DNA of 64,000 nucleotides. It comes from MED-G116 sp038107835. Its GTDB lineage: Bacteria > Pseudomonadota > Alphaproteobacteria > Puniceispirillales > Puniceispirillaceae. The position numbers and the translations under genes were made by a program. Positions 36,419-44,698 of this stretch are shown here, piece after piece; position 1 is the first letter of the stretch; the number at the start of each line of letters is the position of its first letter. Location of the stretch: contig JAYNHH010000008.1 in assembly GCA_038107835.1 (NCBI GenBank), forward strand, positions 11,521 through 75,520, in the 5' to 3' direction. The notes under the pieces were generated by a model. That model made no database searches and was not told where the DNA came from. It was given only the letters and a program-made list of their open reading frames with translations.

Positions 36419-37042
36419 ATGCCATTGTTCGATCTGATGCCGGCATTGCTGTTCCTCATGCTCAATGTGTTCATTCCCGGGCCGAATGTTCTCAATACCA
36501 TTGCCACGGCGATGGGGTCTGGTCTGCGGGCTGGCATGGCCTGCGCCTGCGCCTGTGGCGCCGGGCTTGTGCTATGGGCGCTTGCCGTGCTGTTTGGCGC
36601 GGCTGCACTGTTCGCTGCGCTGCCGGTTGCCCAGGCGGCACTCACCGCGCTGGGTGGGCTGCTGCTGCAGTATTTCGCCTTTCGCTATCTGCGAAAATCG
36701 GTTGGACCCGAGGCCAGATTGACGGCAATCCACAACCAGCCTGTCGCGCGTGCCTTTGCCCAGGCCTTCATGGTGATGATGACCAATCCAAAGGTGCTGA
36801 CAACATGGCTTGCCGTCATTTCGCTGTTTCCGGTGATTGCCAGCGATGTGCTGCACATCACCCTGTTCACCCTGATGGCGGGTGGGGCGTCTTTTACTGG
36901 TCACGCGCTCTTTGCCATGCTGTTTGCCAGCCGGACTGCCGGCAGGATTTATCTGCGGCTCTATCGGCCAATCAATGCACTGGTCGGCATTGGCTTCTCA
37001 CTCTATGGGCTGAAACTGCTTGCCGGACTGCTGCCCGGCTGA
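36419..37042 (+). CDS. LysE/RhtB family exporter
   Basis: The 207-residue membrane protein has six hydrophobic segments and the LysE signature FIPGPNVLNTIATAMGSGLRAG near residues 16-40, followed by NPKVLTTWLAVISLF. It exports amino acids or related compounds. The ATG at 36419 has GGAG about nine bases upstream and matches the family start. Confidence 0.83.
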   Translation: MPLFDLMPALLFLMLNVFIPGPNVLNTIATAMGSGLRAGMACACACGAGLVLWALAVLFGAAALFAALPVAQAALTALGGLLLQYFAFRYLRKSVGPEARLTAIHNQPVARAFAQAFMVMMTNPKVLTTWLAVISLFPVIASDVLHITLFTLMAGGASFTGHALFAMLFASRTAGRIYLRLYRPINALVGIGFSLYGLKLLAGLLPG

Positions 37043-37052
37043 TCGGGGCGGC

Positions 37053-38063
37053 TCACAGCTTCAGGCGTGAGAACACCGCTCTGGCGTTGTCCTCGAACAC
37101 CATCTGTTTCTGCGCTGCGCTCAGGGCGGTGTTGGCGTCAATATAGCGTTTCGTGTCGTCATAATAATGCCCGCTGCGGGGGTCGATGCCGCGCACCGCG
37201 CCAATCATTTCCGAGGCGAACAGGATATTCTTCGTTGGGATCACATCGAGCAGCATGTCAATGCCGTCCTGATGATAGACGCAGGTGTCAAAGAAAATAT
37301 TTTTCAGCACACGCGTCTCCAGCTCACCCAGGCCCATATCCTGCGCCATGCCCCGAAACCGTCCCCAATGATAGGGAACCGCCCCGCCACCATGCGGGAT
37401 GATGAATTTAATAGAGGGAAAATCTGCAAACACATCCGACATCATGAAATGCACAAAGGCCGTGGTGTCAGCGCCAAGATAGAACGAGCTTGTCGTATGC
37501 ATCGCCGGATGACAGGCACCGCTGACATGGATCATCGCCGGCACATCCAGCTCGCACATCACCTCATAGAGCGGATACCAATAGCGGTCACCAAGCGGTT
37601 TGTCCTGCCAGTAACCACCCGACGGGTCGGGATTCAGATTGCAGCCGATAAAATCCATCTCGCCGACACAGCGCTGCAATTCGGCAATGCTCGTCTGGAT
37701 TGGTGTCTGCGGGCTTTGCGGCAATTGGCAGACAGGCACGAAATTTTCCGGAAACAGCGTGCAGACCCGGTGGATCAGCTCATTGCAATGTTCGGTCCAG
37801 GCCTGTGAGGTCGAGGCATTGCCGACATGATGCCCCATCCAGCTTGCACGCGGTGAGAAGATCGTGACATCGGTGCCGCGCTCACGCTGCACGCGCAGCT
37901 GGTTGGTCTCGATGCTCTCGCGGATTTCGGCATCGCTGACCGCGATCACCCCCTTGCTCGAGACATGCGCCGGGTCGGCGGCGACAGCGGCCTTTTGTGC
38001 ATCACGCCAGGCGCCGACGCCGGGCGGGGTGGTCGTGTAATGTCCGTGGCAGTCAATGATCAT
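37053..38063 (-). CDS. ligJ: 4-oxalomesaconate hydratase
   Basis: The 336-residue amidohydrolase-superfamily protein begins MIIDCHGHYTT (metal H-x-H) and matches the sphingomonad LigJ throughout, including the segments FSPRAS.M, GCNLNPDP.GG and MIHVSG.C.PAMH. The segments FIIPHGGGAVPYHWGRFRG and FDTCVYHQ also match. It hydrates 4-oxalomesaconate to 4-carboxy-4-hydroxy-2-oxoadipate in protocatechuate 4,5-cleavage and gallate catabolism. GGGAGG precedes the start. It is the third gene of a minus-strand operon, 18 bases after ligC. Confidence 0.93.
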   Translation of the reverse strand: MIIDCHGHYTTTPPGVGAWRDAQKAAVAADPAHVSSKGVIAVSDAEIRESIETNQLRVQRERGTDVTIFSPRASWMGHHVGNASTSQAWTEHCNELIHRVCTLFPENFVPVCQLPQSPQTPIQTSIAELQRCVGEMDFIGCNLNPDPSGGYWQDKPLGDRYWYPLYEVMCELDVPAMIHVSGACHPAMHTTSSFYLGADTTAFVHFMMSDVFADFPSIKFIIPHGGGAVPYHWGRFRGMAQDMGLGELETRVLKNIFFDTCVYHQDGIDMLLDVIPTKNILFASEMIGAVRGIDPRSGHYYDDTKRYIDANTALSAAQKQMVFEDNARAVFSRLKL

Positions 38064-38081
38064 GGCACGCCTCCCGCTGCA

Positions 38082-39026
38082 TCAGCTTTTGAACTGTTTC
38101 TCGATGATATCCATCACCTGCATGGCTGGCAGGCACTGGGCAAGGCTGGAATTGGGTTCGCGGCCTTCGCGGATGGCGGCAATGAATTCCCGGTCGATCA
38201 GCTCAATGCCATTCGTCGAGACATCAGTTTTGCTGACATCGATCGGGTTCTCCCTGCCATCGAACAGCTCGTCATAGCGGGCGATGAAGGTGTCATTGTC
38301 ACAGATGTAGCGGAAGAAACTGCCCAGCGGACCGTCATTGTTGAACGACAGCGACAGCGTGCATAACTTGCCGCTGGCGGTTTTCATGATGATGCTCATA
38401 TCCATCGCGATTCCCAGCTCATCATGGACCGGTCCCTGCAGCCCATGTACCTCGCTGACCATCTCGCCGGTCTGGTACATGAACAGATCGATGGTGTGGC
38501 AGGCATGGTGCCAGAGCAGATGGTCGGTCCAGCTGCGCGGGCTGCCATCGGCGCTGATATTCTTCCGGCGGAAGAAATAGGTCTGTACATCAAGCTGCTG
38601 GATATTCATCTCACCGGTGCTGATCAGCCGGTGAACATATTGATGGGAGGGATTGAAGCGCCGCACATGCCCGGCCATCGCGACAAGACCGGTGTCGCGT
38701 TGCTTGGCGACCAGCGCTTCGGAATCCGCCAGCGTATCGGCCATGGGAATTTCGATCAGCACATGCTTGCCGGCATCCATCGCGGCCAGCCCCTGGGCGG
38801 CGTGCATGCCTGTTGGCGTTGCCAGGATGACCGCGTCAATTTCCGACATGGCCAGACTTTCCTCAAGCCGCGTCGTTGAATGGCCAATATGATAGGCGGC
38901 GGCAAGCTCGGCTGTTGCCTCGGCGCGGCGTCCGACAAGTGACACCACCTCAACGCCTTCAATCAGCGCCAGCGCATCAAGATGTTTTTTTCCAAAGGCA
39001 CCGCCACCTGCAAGACATAATTTCAT
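38082..39026 (-). CDS. ligC: 4-carboxy-2-hydroxymuconate-6-semialdehyde dehydrogenase
   Basis: This 314-residue Gfo/Idh/MocA-type oxidoreductase has the NAD(P) motif GGGAFG near residues 7-12. It matches LigC along its length: DVQTYFFRRKN, PRSWTDHLLWHHA, LGIAMDMSI, CTLSLSFNNDGPLG.FFRYICDN and DREFIAAIREGREPNSS. It oxidises the ring-cleavage semialdehyde to 2-pyrone-4,6-dicarboxylate, the substrate of LigI. The ATG at 39026 follows AAAGGTAAC and lies one base after the stop of the gene upstream. Confidence 0.93.
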   Translation of the reverse strand: MKLCLAGGGAFGKKHLDALALIEGVEVVSLVGRRAEATAELAAAYHIGHSTTRLEESLAMSEIDAVILATPTGMHAAQGLAAMDAGKHVLIEIPMADTLADSEALVAKQRDTGLVAMAGHVRRFNPSHQYVHRLISTGEMNIQQLDVQTYFFRRKNISADGSPRSWTDHLLWHHACHTIDLFMYQTGEMVSEVHGLQGPVHDELGIAMDMSIIMKTASGKLCTLSLSFNNDGPLGSFFRYICDNDTFIARYDELFDGRENPIDVSKTDVSTNGIELIDREFIAAIREGREPNSSLAQCLPAMQVMDIIEKQFKS

Positions 39027-39027
39027 G

Positions 39028-39960
39028 TTACCTTTTTCCTTCATCCGTTGTTCTGTCCGCCGCAAGGGCGGTTTCGATCGCGTCCATGCGTGCCGCCAGC
39101 CCCCTGATCCTCACCAGATCGATGCCGGGCGCGCCAAAGGCGTCTTGCCGGTCTGCGGTGGCCGCGCTCATGCCGCTGGCAACACCAAGCTCGGCCAGTG
39201 TCACCACGACCTCGCGCATTTCCGCGGCGCGGCGCCGGCCATGTGTTGTCATTCGCTCCATGTTGTAGCTGGCGCGCTCGGCCCAGCCCTCATCAGGTTC
39301 TGACGCATCCAGCGAGGCTGCCACCTCTTCTGCAACACCGGCGCGACAGGCAGCCTGAAAACACTCGGCGGTCAATGCCTCGATGCCCTTGATCATGACC
39401 GACCGCAGCATCTTGATTGTCGAGGCGCGGCCCGGCGCGTCACCAACAAGGCTGACCTTCATGTCGAGTGCGGCAAACAGCGCCGCTGCCGCCTCGCCAT
39501 GTTTGCTTGCCGCCAGCATGCTGGTGCGATGGCCGGCTGACGTGATCGGTGCCATCACCGCAACATCGACATACAGGCCACCGGCCTGTTCAATCACATG
39601 CGCTGATTTCTGTTTGGTTCCGGGGGCGCAGCTGTTCATGTCCAAAAACAGGGTGCCGGCCTCGATATGCCGCGCTGCCGCTACCGCCGCTTCATGAGCC
39701 CGGTCTGCCGTGACAACGCTGATCACCATCTTTGCACCCGCCAATGCTGTTGCCAGATCAGCAGCGCACCCGACGCCGACGGCCTCCATTCGGCGGCGCA
39801 GCAGATGGGCACTGTCCGGCTGGGCGATCTTGATGTCAAAGGCCGTGAGGGCCGGCAGGGGGGCTGTAGATGCACCACGCCACGCCTCCAGGCTTCGGGC
39901 AATTTCTCCGCCAGCCTCGCCAAAGCCGATCAGGCACAATCTGCTGTTGCTCATTCCCAT
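39028..39960 (-). CDS. NAD(P)-binding dehydrogenase with C-terminal DUF1932
   Basis: The 310-residue protein looks like a 3-hydroxyisobutyrate/6-phosphogluconate-type dehydrogenase. A Rossmann start LCLIGFGEAGGEIA is followed by an FLDMNSCAPGTKQ segment, a GDAPGRASTIKMLRSVMIKG helix with the usual catalytic lysine, and the C-terminal DUF1932 helix bundle. It is the first gene of the operon with ligC and ligJ and is divergent from ligU, so it belongs to this aromatic pathway by context. Its reaction is unknown. Starts at 39960 and 39954 are both possible. Confidence 0.82.
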   Translation of the reverse strand: MGMSNSRLCLIGFGEAGGEIARSLEAWRGASTAPLPALTAFDIKIAQPDSAHLLRRRMEAVGVGCAADLATALAGAKMVISVVTADRAHEAAVAAARHIEAGTLFLDMNSCAPGTKQKSAHVIEQAGGLYVDVAVMAPITSAGHRTSMLAASKHGEAAAALFAALDMKVSLVGDAPGRASTIKMLRSVMIKGIEALTAECFQAACRAGVAEEVAASLDASEPDEGWAERASYNMERMTTHGRRRAAEMREVVVTLAELGVASGMSAATADRQDAFGAPGIDLVRIRGLAARMDAIETALAADRTTDEGKR

Positions 39961-40133
39961 CGGGCAAGCCTACCAGCAGATTGGCGGGCCTGTCATCGTG
40001 TTTGGTGGCGCTGTGCCGCCCTGCGAGGCGGTCAAAATTGATTGAATGCCCTCAAAAAAGGCACACAGATATCGGGGGTGATGCTATGGTTGCAGCGGGA
40101 TTACACCCGAGGGACCGGCTGGCAGGACAGGCA

Positions 40134-41186
40134 ATGACAACTGCAACCAGATGTATGTGGATGCGTGGTGGCACCTCAAAGGGTGGCTATTTCCTCGGCA
40201 CTGATCTGCCGGCGGACCCTGCTGACCGCGATGCCTTGCTGCTGCGCGTGATGGGATCGCCCGATGCCCGTCAGATCGACGGTATGGGTGGCGGAACGCC
40301 GCTCACCTCGAAGGTTGCGATAGTCGACAGATCGGCGCGCGCCGATGCCGATATCGACTATCTGTTCCTGCAGGTCTTTGTTGATCAGGCACTCGTCTCC
40401 GATGCGCAGAATTGCGGCAATATCCTTGCCGGTGTTGGGGCCTTTGCCATCGAACGCGGGTTGGTGACGGCCAATGGCGGCGTCACCCAGGTGCGGATTT
40501 TCATGCGCAACACCGGCCAGATCGCTGTCGCCAGCATCGCCACTCCAGATGGCCATGTGTCCTATGGTGGTGATGCTGTTATTGATGGTGTGCCGGGGAC
40601 GGCCGCGGCTGTGCCGCTGGTCTTTGAGGATACTGCCGGGTCGATGTGCGGGACTCTGTTGCCGAGTGGCAACAGCTCTGACCGGATCAGTGACCTCGAT
40701 GTCACCCTGATCGACAATGGCATGCCTGTCGTTGTGTTGCGGGCTGCCGATCTTGGCATCAGCGGTTATGAAGCCCCGGCAGATCTGGACGCAGATGCCG
40801 GTCTGAAGGAGCGCCTGGAGGCCTTGCGGCTGGCCTGTGGCGAGCGCATGGGGCTGGGTGATGTCAGTTCGAAATCAGTGCCGAAAATGATCCTTGTGGC
40901 ATCGCCTCTTGCCGGTGGCGCGTTCATGACACGAAGTTTCATCCCACATCGCTGTCATGACACCATCGGGGTTTTTGCTGCCATCAGTGCGGCAACAGCG
41001 GCGCTTCTACCGGATAGCGTGCTGGCTGAAATCGCAGTCATCCCGGACGGCAATGACAAAACCATGATGGTTGAACATCCGGGCGGCAGCACCGCCTGCA
41101 TTCTGCGCACTGATGCCGACGGAGCAGTAACCGGCTCGGGTATGCTGCGCACGACGCGCAAACTTTTCGATGGTGAGATTTTCTGA
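40134..41186 (+). CDS. ligU: 4-oxalomesaconate tautomerase, PrpF family
   Basis: The 350-residue protein has the PrpF/LigU pattern: MRGGTSKGGYFL near the N-terminus, GSPDARQIDGMGGGTPLTSKVAIV, and the catalytic cysteine segment DAQNCGNILAGVGAFAIE. A second cysteine region lies in FIPHRCHDTIGVF and HPGGST. It interconverts tautomers or isomers of 4-oxalomesaconate, between LigI and LigJ. I prefer the ATG at 40134 (AGGA six bases upstream); the ATG at 40086 is an in-frame alternative. It is divergent from the ligCJ operon and just upstream of ligI. Confidence 0.9.
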   Translation: MTTATRCMWMRGGTSKGGYFLGTDLPADPADRDALLLRVMGSPDARQIDGMGGGTPLTSKVAIVDRSARADADIDYLFLQVFVDQALVSDAQNCGNILAGVGAFAIERGLVTANGGVTQVRIFMRNTGQIAVASIATPDGHVSYGGDAVIDGVPGTAAAVPLVFEDTAGSMCGTLLPSGNSSDRISDLDVTLIDNGMPVVVLRAADLGISGYEAPADLDADAGLKERLEALRLACGERMGLGDVSSKSVPKMILVASPLAGGAFMTRSFIPHRCHDTIGVFAAISAATAALLPDSVLAEIAVIPDGNDKTMMVEHPGGSTACILRTDADGAVTGSGMLRTTRKLFDGEIF

Positions 41187-41205
41187 TGGGGAAGGCAGGC
41201 GACTA

Positions 41206-42090
41206 ATGGCTGAACAGGCAAATGATGGGGTTATCAGTTGGCATCCGAACCCGCGGACGCCGGCCTATGTTCCCCCTGCTGGTGCCGTTGATGCCCATTG
41301 CCATGTGTTCGGGCCGGCATCATTGTTTCCCTTTGCCCCGGAACGCAAATACACCCCCGGCGATGCCAGCAAGGACATGCTGTTTGCCCTTCGGGATCAT
41401 CTTGGTTTTTCCCGTAATGTGATCGTTCAGGCGACCTGTCATGGTCGTGACAATCGCGCTCTTGTCGATGCGCTGCGGGCCTCAGACGGGCGCGCGCGCG
41501 GCGTCGCCTCGATTGCGCCGAATATCACTGATGTCGATCTGCAGGAATTGCATGATGCCGGGGTGCGTGGCATCCGTTTCAATTTCGTCAAGCGTCTGGT
41601 CGATGCCACTCCAAGGGAGGTGTTTCAGGCAAGCGCCGCCCGGGTGCAGCATCTTGGCTGGCACATCGTGGTCTATTTCGAGGCGGCTGATCTGGCTGAG
41701 CTGACGCCGTTTCTGAAAACTCTGCCGGGGATCATCGTCGTTGACCATATGGGCCGCCCGGATGTCGGCAAACCGGTCTCGCATCCTGATTTTCAGGCGT
41801 TTGCCCAGTTGATGGGGGATATGCCAAATCTATGGACGAAGGTCAGCTGTCCCGAGCGGCTGACCATGGCCGGTCCACCCTATGAGGATGTGCTGCCCTT
41901 TCAGGCCTATCTGGTCAAACATTTCCCCGACCGTGTTCTCTGGGGTACTGACTGGCCGCATCCGAACATGAAATCACATCTTCCCGATGATGGTCTGTTG
42001 ACCGACCTGATCCCGCAGATTGCGCCGACCGCCGCCTTGCAGCATGCGTTGCTGGTTGATAATCCGATGCGCCTCTACTGGGCCGATTGA
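41206..42090 (+). CDS. ligI: 2-pyrone-4,6-dicarboxylate lactonase
   Basis: This 294-residue amidohydrolase carries the LigI signature DAHCHVFGP (H31-x-H33). It continues with MLFALRDHLGF.RNVIVQA.CHG.DN, GIRFNF.KRLVD, DHMGRPDV and WGTDWPHPNM, ending MRLYW. It opens the lactone 2-pyrone-4,6-dicarboxylate to 4-oxalomesaconate without a metal. It follows ligU by 19 bases. Its last 16 bases overlap the convergent TerC gene. Confidence 0.94.
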   Translation: MAEQANDGVISWHPNPRTPAYVPPAGAVDAHCHVFGPASLFPFAPERKYTPGDASKDMLFALRDHLGFSRNVIVQATCHGRDNRALVDALRASDGRARGVASIAPNITDVDLQELHDAGVRGIRFNFVKRLVDATPREVFQASAARVQHLGWHIVVYFEAADLAELTPFLKTLPGIIVVDHMGRPDVGKPVSHPDFQAFAQLMGDMPNLWTKVSCPERLTMAGPPYEDVLPFQAYLVKHFPDRVLWGTDWPHPNMKSHLPDDGLLTDLIPQIAPTAALQHALLVDNPMRLYWAD

Positions 42091-42752
42091 CCGCCGCGCC
42101 GTTTCAGGATCATTCCGGTTACAACAACAAGCCCGGCACCGAGTGCCGCTGCCAGCGCTGGCGCGTGGCCAGTATGTGTCGACAGCTCTTCGACCAAAAG
42201 TGGGTCGGTGGCAATCATGTCGCCAGCCAGCCAGCCAAGCAGCGCTCCACCAGCGGCGATGATCAGTGGGAAGCGTGTCATCAGCCGCAGAATCAGCGCG
42301 CTGCCGGCAATGATGATCGGCACGCTCAGCACAAGGCCAAAGACAACGAGGTACATATTGCCCTTGGCGGCGGCGGCGATGGCGATCGAATTGTCGAGAC
42401 TCATCACGAAATCGGCAATGATGATCGTGCGCACCGCCCCCATCAGGTTTGGCGGTTGTTTGACCGCGCTCTCGTCAACATGGTCGTCCTCGACCAGAAG
42501 TTTCACCCCGATCCACAGCAGTAACAGTCCGCCAATCAGCTTCAGTCCCGGAATGGTCAACAGCGTTGTGGCGAAGAAAACAAGGATACAGCGCAGAATG
42601 ATGGCACCCGCCGTTCCCCATAGCACGCCAAGGCGCTTCTGGCGCACTGGCAGATTCCGACAGGCAAGGGCGATGATGATTGCGTTATCACCTCCCAGAA
42701 CAATATCGATTGCAATGATCTGAAGAATGGCGATGAGTAACGCTTCATCCAT
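42075..42752 (-). CDS. TerC family integral membrane protein (YjbE-like)
   Basis: The 225-residue protein has about seven membrane spans and the TerC motif IDIVLGGDNAIIIALACRNLP near residues 15-35, with DNSIAIA in the second half. TerC proteins have been linked to metal (manganese, calcium) efflux and tellurite resistance. The 250-base upstream region contains inverted repeats but I could not fit a manganese riboswitch consensus. Confidence 0.87.
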   Translation of the reverse strand: MDEALLIAILQIIAIDIVLGGDNAIIIALACRNLPVRQKRLGVLWGTAGAIILRCILVFFATTLLTIPGLKLIGGLLLLWIGVKLLVEDDHVDESAVKQPPNLMGAVRTIIIADFVMSLDNSIAIAAAAKGNMYLVVFGLVLSVPIIIAGSALILRLMTRFPLIIAAGGALLGWLAGDMIATDPLLVEELSTHTGHAPALAAALGAGLVVVTGMILKRRGGQSAQ

Positions 42753-42840
42753 GATACGGGGTCCGTCCTCGCTTGCTGTCTCTTGGGGCCTGCCTTGCCG
42801 CAGATATGCCCTCTTGGGCGACGAAGTGCAACCGCCCAGA

Positions 42841-42865
42841 TGCGTAAAAAAACCAATTTTATGCA
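42841..42865. repeat. AT-rich inverted repeat in the terC/iron-permease divergent region
   Basis: TGCGTAAAA (42841-42849) and TTTTATGCA (42857-42865) pair over nine bases with one mismatch around a seven-base spacer. It lies about 90 bases upstream of the TerC start and could be an operator. Confidence 0.35.
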
Positions 42866-42965
42866 GTTATCGGGTGGTGGCCATGACGGCCTCGAAAAAT
42901 TGTCGCACGGGAACAGATTTTCCGCGCTTTTTACGGCCAAATTGGCTACATCTTATTTTCGCTTT

Positions 42966-42980
42966 TGATAATCATTCGCA
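42966..42980 (+). promoter_or_regulatory. Fur/iron-box-like site
   Basis: TGATAATCATTCGCA matches the first half of the Fur 7-1-7 consensus exactly (TGATAAT) and part of the second. It lies 22 bases upstream of the ferric-iron permease start, where a bound repressor would block transcription. This is a single-site visual match. Confidence 0.45.
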
Positions 42981-43001
42981 AATATTGTACATCCCACACC
43001 A

Positions 43002-44645
43002 ATGGTAGCTGCATTTTTATCCAATTGGGCGCAGATCCCGAAACACCGTGTCGACGGCTGGTCGCTCAGCGTGGTTGCGCTTTGCGCCTTCTTGCTGGGT
43101 CCGGTCATCGCGCTGCTGATCACAGCCTTTGGTGACAGCGGAGGGCTGTGGGCGCATCTTGCCGCGACTGTGCTTGGCAAATATGTCGGCAACACGCTGA
43201 TCCTGATGGGAGGCGTCGGGGCGCTGGCGATCCTGTTCGGCGTCAGCAGCGCCTGGGTCATCACCCGTTATGAATTTGCCGGGCGAGGCTGGTTTGAATG
43301 GATGCTGCTGCTGCCTGCAGCCATCCCTGCCTATATCATCGCCTATACCTACACCGATTTTTTTGAATATGCCGGGCCGGTGCAGACTGCGCTTCGCAGC
43401 CTTTTTGGCTGGCAGGGTGCCCGCGATTACTGGTTTCCGGAAATTCGCTCGCTTGGCGGGGCGACGCTTGTCATGGCGTCAGTTCTCTATCCCTACATCT
43501 ATATGGTGACGCGCATCGCTTTTCGGCTGACGTCAGCAAGCCTGTTCGAGATAGCGCTTGTTCACAATAAATCGCAATTCTGGACGGTCGGTCTGCCGCT
43601 GGCGCGTCCGGCGATCATGGCAGGTCTTGCGCTGGTGCTGATGGAGGTGGTTTCCGATTTTGGCACGGTCGAATATTTTGCCATCGAGACGATCACCCTT
43701 GGCATTTTCAATGTCTGGCTTGGCATGAACAACATTGTCGCCGCCGCGCAGATTTCGCTGGTTGGCTTTGTTTTCATCCTCAGTCTCCTTGGCCTTGAGC
43801 TTTATGCCCGTTCGCGCCAGCAATTTGCAAGCACTGCCAGATCACAGACTCCGCTGGTCCGCCTGCGCATCGGATTGGCTGGCAAAGCATGCTGTTATCT
43901 CGCCTGTATCACACCGCTTCTGTTCGGCTTTGTCATTCCGGTCGGGGTTCTGCTCAAATTCGTGCTGGCCTCATCGCTCGCCGCGCAGATAGGTGGCATC
44001 GCCTCGACGGTTTTCAATTCAGTGGTGATATCGGCCGTGGCCGCCTTGCTGGTGATGCTGGTCTCGGCGGTGATCGTGCTGGCCGCAACCTACCGCGCTG
44101 GCAGGCATACACGGGCAATGGCGCTGGTTGCCTCAACAGGCTATGCCTTTCCCGGAACGATGCTTGCCATCGGCATGCTGATTTTTGCCGGATTGATCGA
44201 CCGGACGGTGGCTGCGGTGACGAACGACAATGTGACTGGCTTGCTGCTGGGTGGTTTCGGTGTTCTGGTCTGTGCCTATCTTGTCCGTTTTCAGGCGGTT
44301 GGCTATGGTGCAACCCTGTCCGGTGTTCGCCGCCTGCCTGATAACATGATGGGTGCCAGCCGGGTGCTGGGCCATGGTTTTGGCAGCAGCCTGCGTCAGG
44401 TGATCCTGCCGCTCCTGCGCAGCTCGCTGGTCGCTGGGGCGCTGCTGGTGTTTGTCGATGTGATGAAGGAATTGCCGATGACGCTTCTGCTGCGGCCATT
44501 TGACTTTGAAACACTTGCCACTTTCGCGTATCAGTTTGCCAAGGATGAAATGCTCGAGGAAGCCGCGCTGCCGTCCCTGATGATCGTTATTGTTGGCCTT
44601 GTGCCGGTGTTGCTGATGAACCGCATGTTGCGGCAATCGCGCTAG
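43002..44645 (+). CDS. ferric-iron ABC transporter permease (FbpB/SfuB-like)
   Basis: The 547-residue protein has about twelve membrane spans in two homologous halves. Each half has an ABC coupling loop: one around SLFEIALVHNKSQFWTVGLPLARPAI, the other SRVLGHGFGSSLRQVILPLLRSSL. This fused arrangement is typical of iron permeases FbpB/SfuB. No binding-protein or ATPase gene is next to it, so it depends on partners elsewhere. The ATG at 43002 lacks a clear ribosome site; with the iron box so close, a leaderless or very short 5' UTR is possible. Confidence 0.87.
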   Translation: MVAAFLSNWAQIPKHRVDGWSLSVVALCAFLLGPVIALLITAFGDSGGLWAHLAATVLGKYVGNTLILMGGVGALAILFGVSSAWVITRYEFAGRGWFEWMLLLPAAIPAYIIAYTYTDFFEYAGPVQTALRSLFGWQGARDYWFPEIRSLGGATLVMASVLYPYIYMVTRIAFRLTSASLFEIALVHNKSQFWTVGLPLARPAIMAGLALVLMEVVSDFGTVEYFAIETITLGIFNVWLGMNNIVAAAQISLVGFVFILSLLGLELYARSRQQFASTARSQTPLVRLRIGLAGKACCYLACITPLLFGFVIPVGVLLKFVLASSLAAQIGGIASTVFNSVVISAVAALLVMLVSAVIVLAATYRAGRHTRAMALVASTGYAFPGTMLAIGMLIFAGLIDRTVAAVTNDNVTGLLLGGFGVLVCAYLVRFQAVGYGATLSGVRRLPDNMMGASRVLGHGFGSSLRQVILPLLRSSLVAGALLVFVDVMKELPMTLLLRPFDFETLATFAYQFAKDEMLEEAALPSLMIVIVGLVPVLLMNRMLRQSR

Positions 44646-44698
44646 CACTGTTTTTTGCCGGTCTTTTGATTTAGGTTCACTGGGAAAGGGGGCTTTTG

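Noticed and set aside
42753..42870. Possible yybP-ykoY (manganese) riboswitch upstream of terC
   Set aside because: TerC genes often carry one, but I could not find the conserved GGGGAGUAG-type elements on the minus strand; only generic stems are present. An Infernal search would settle it.
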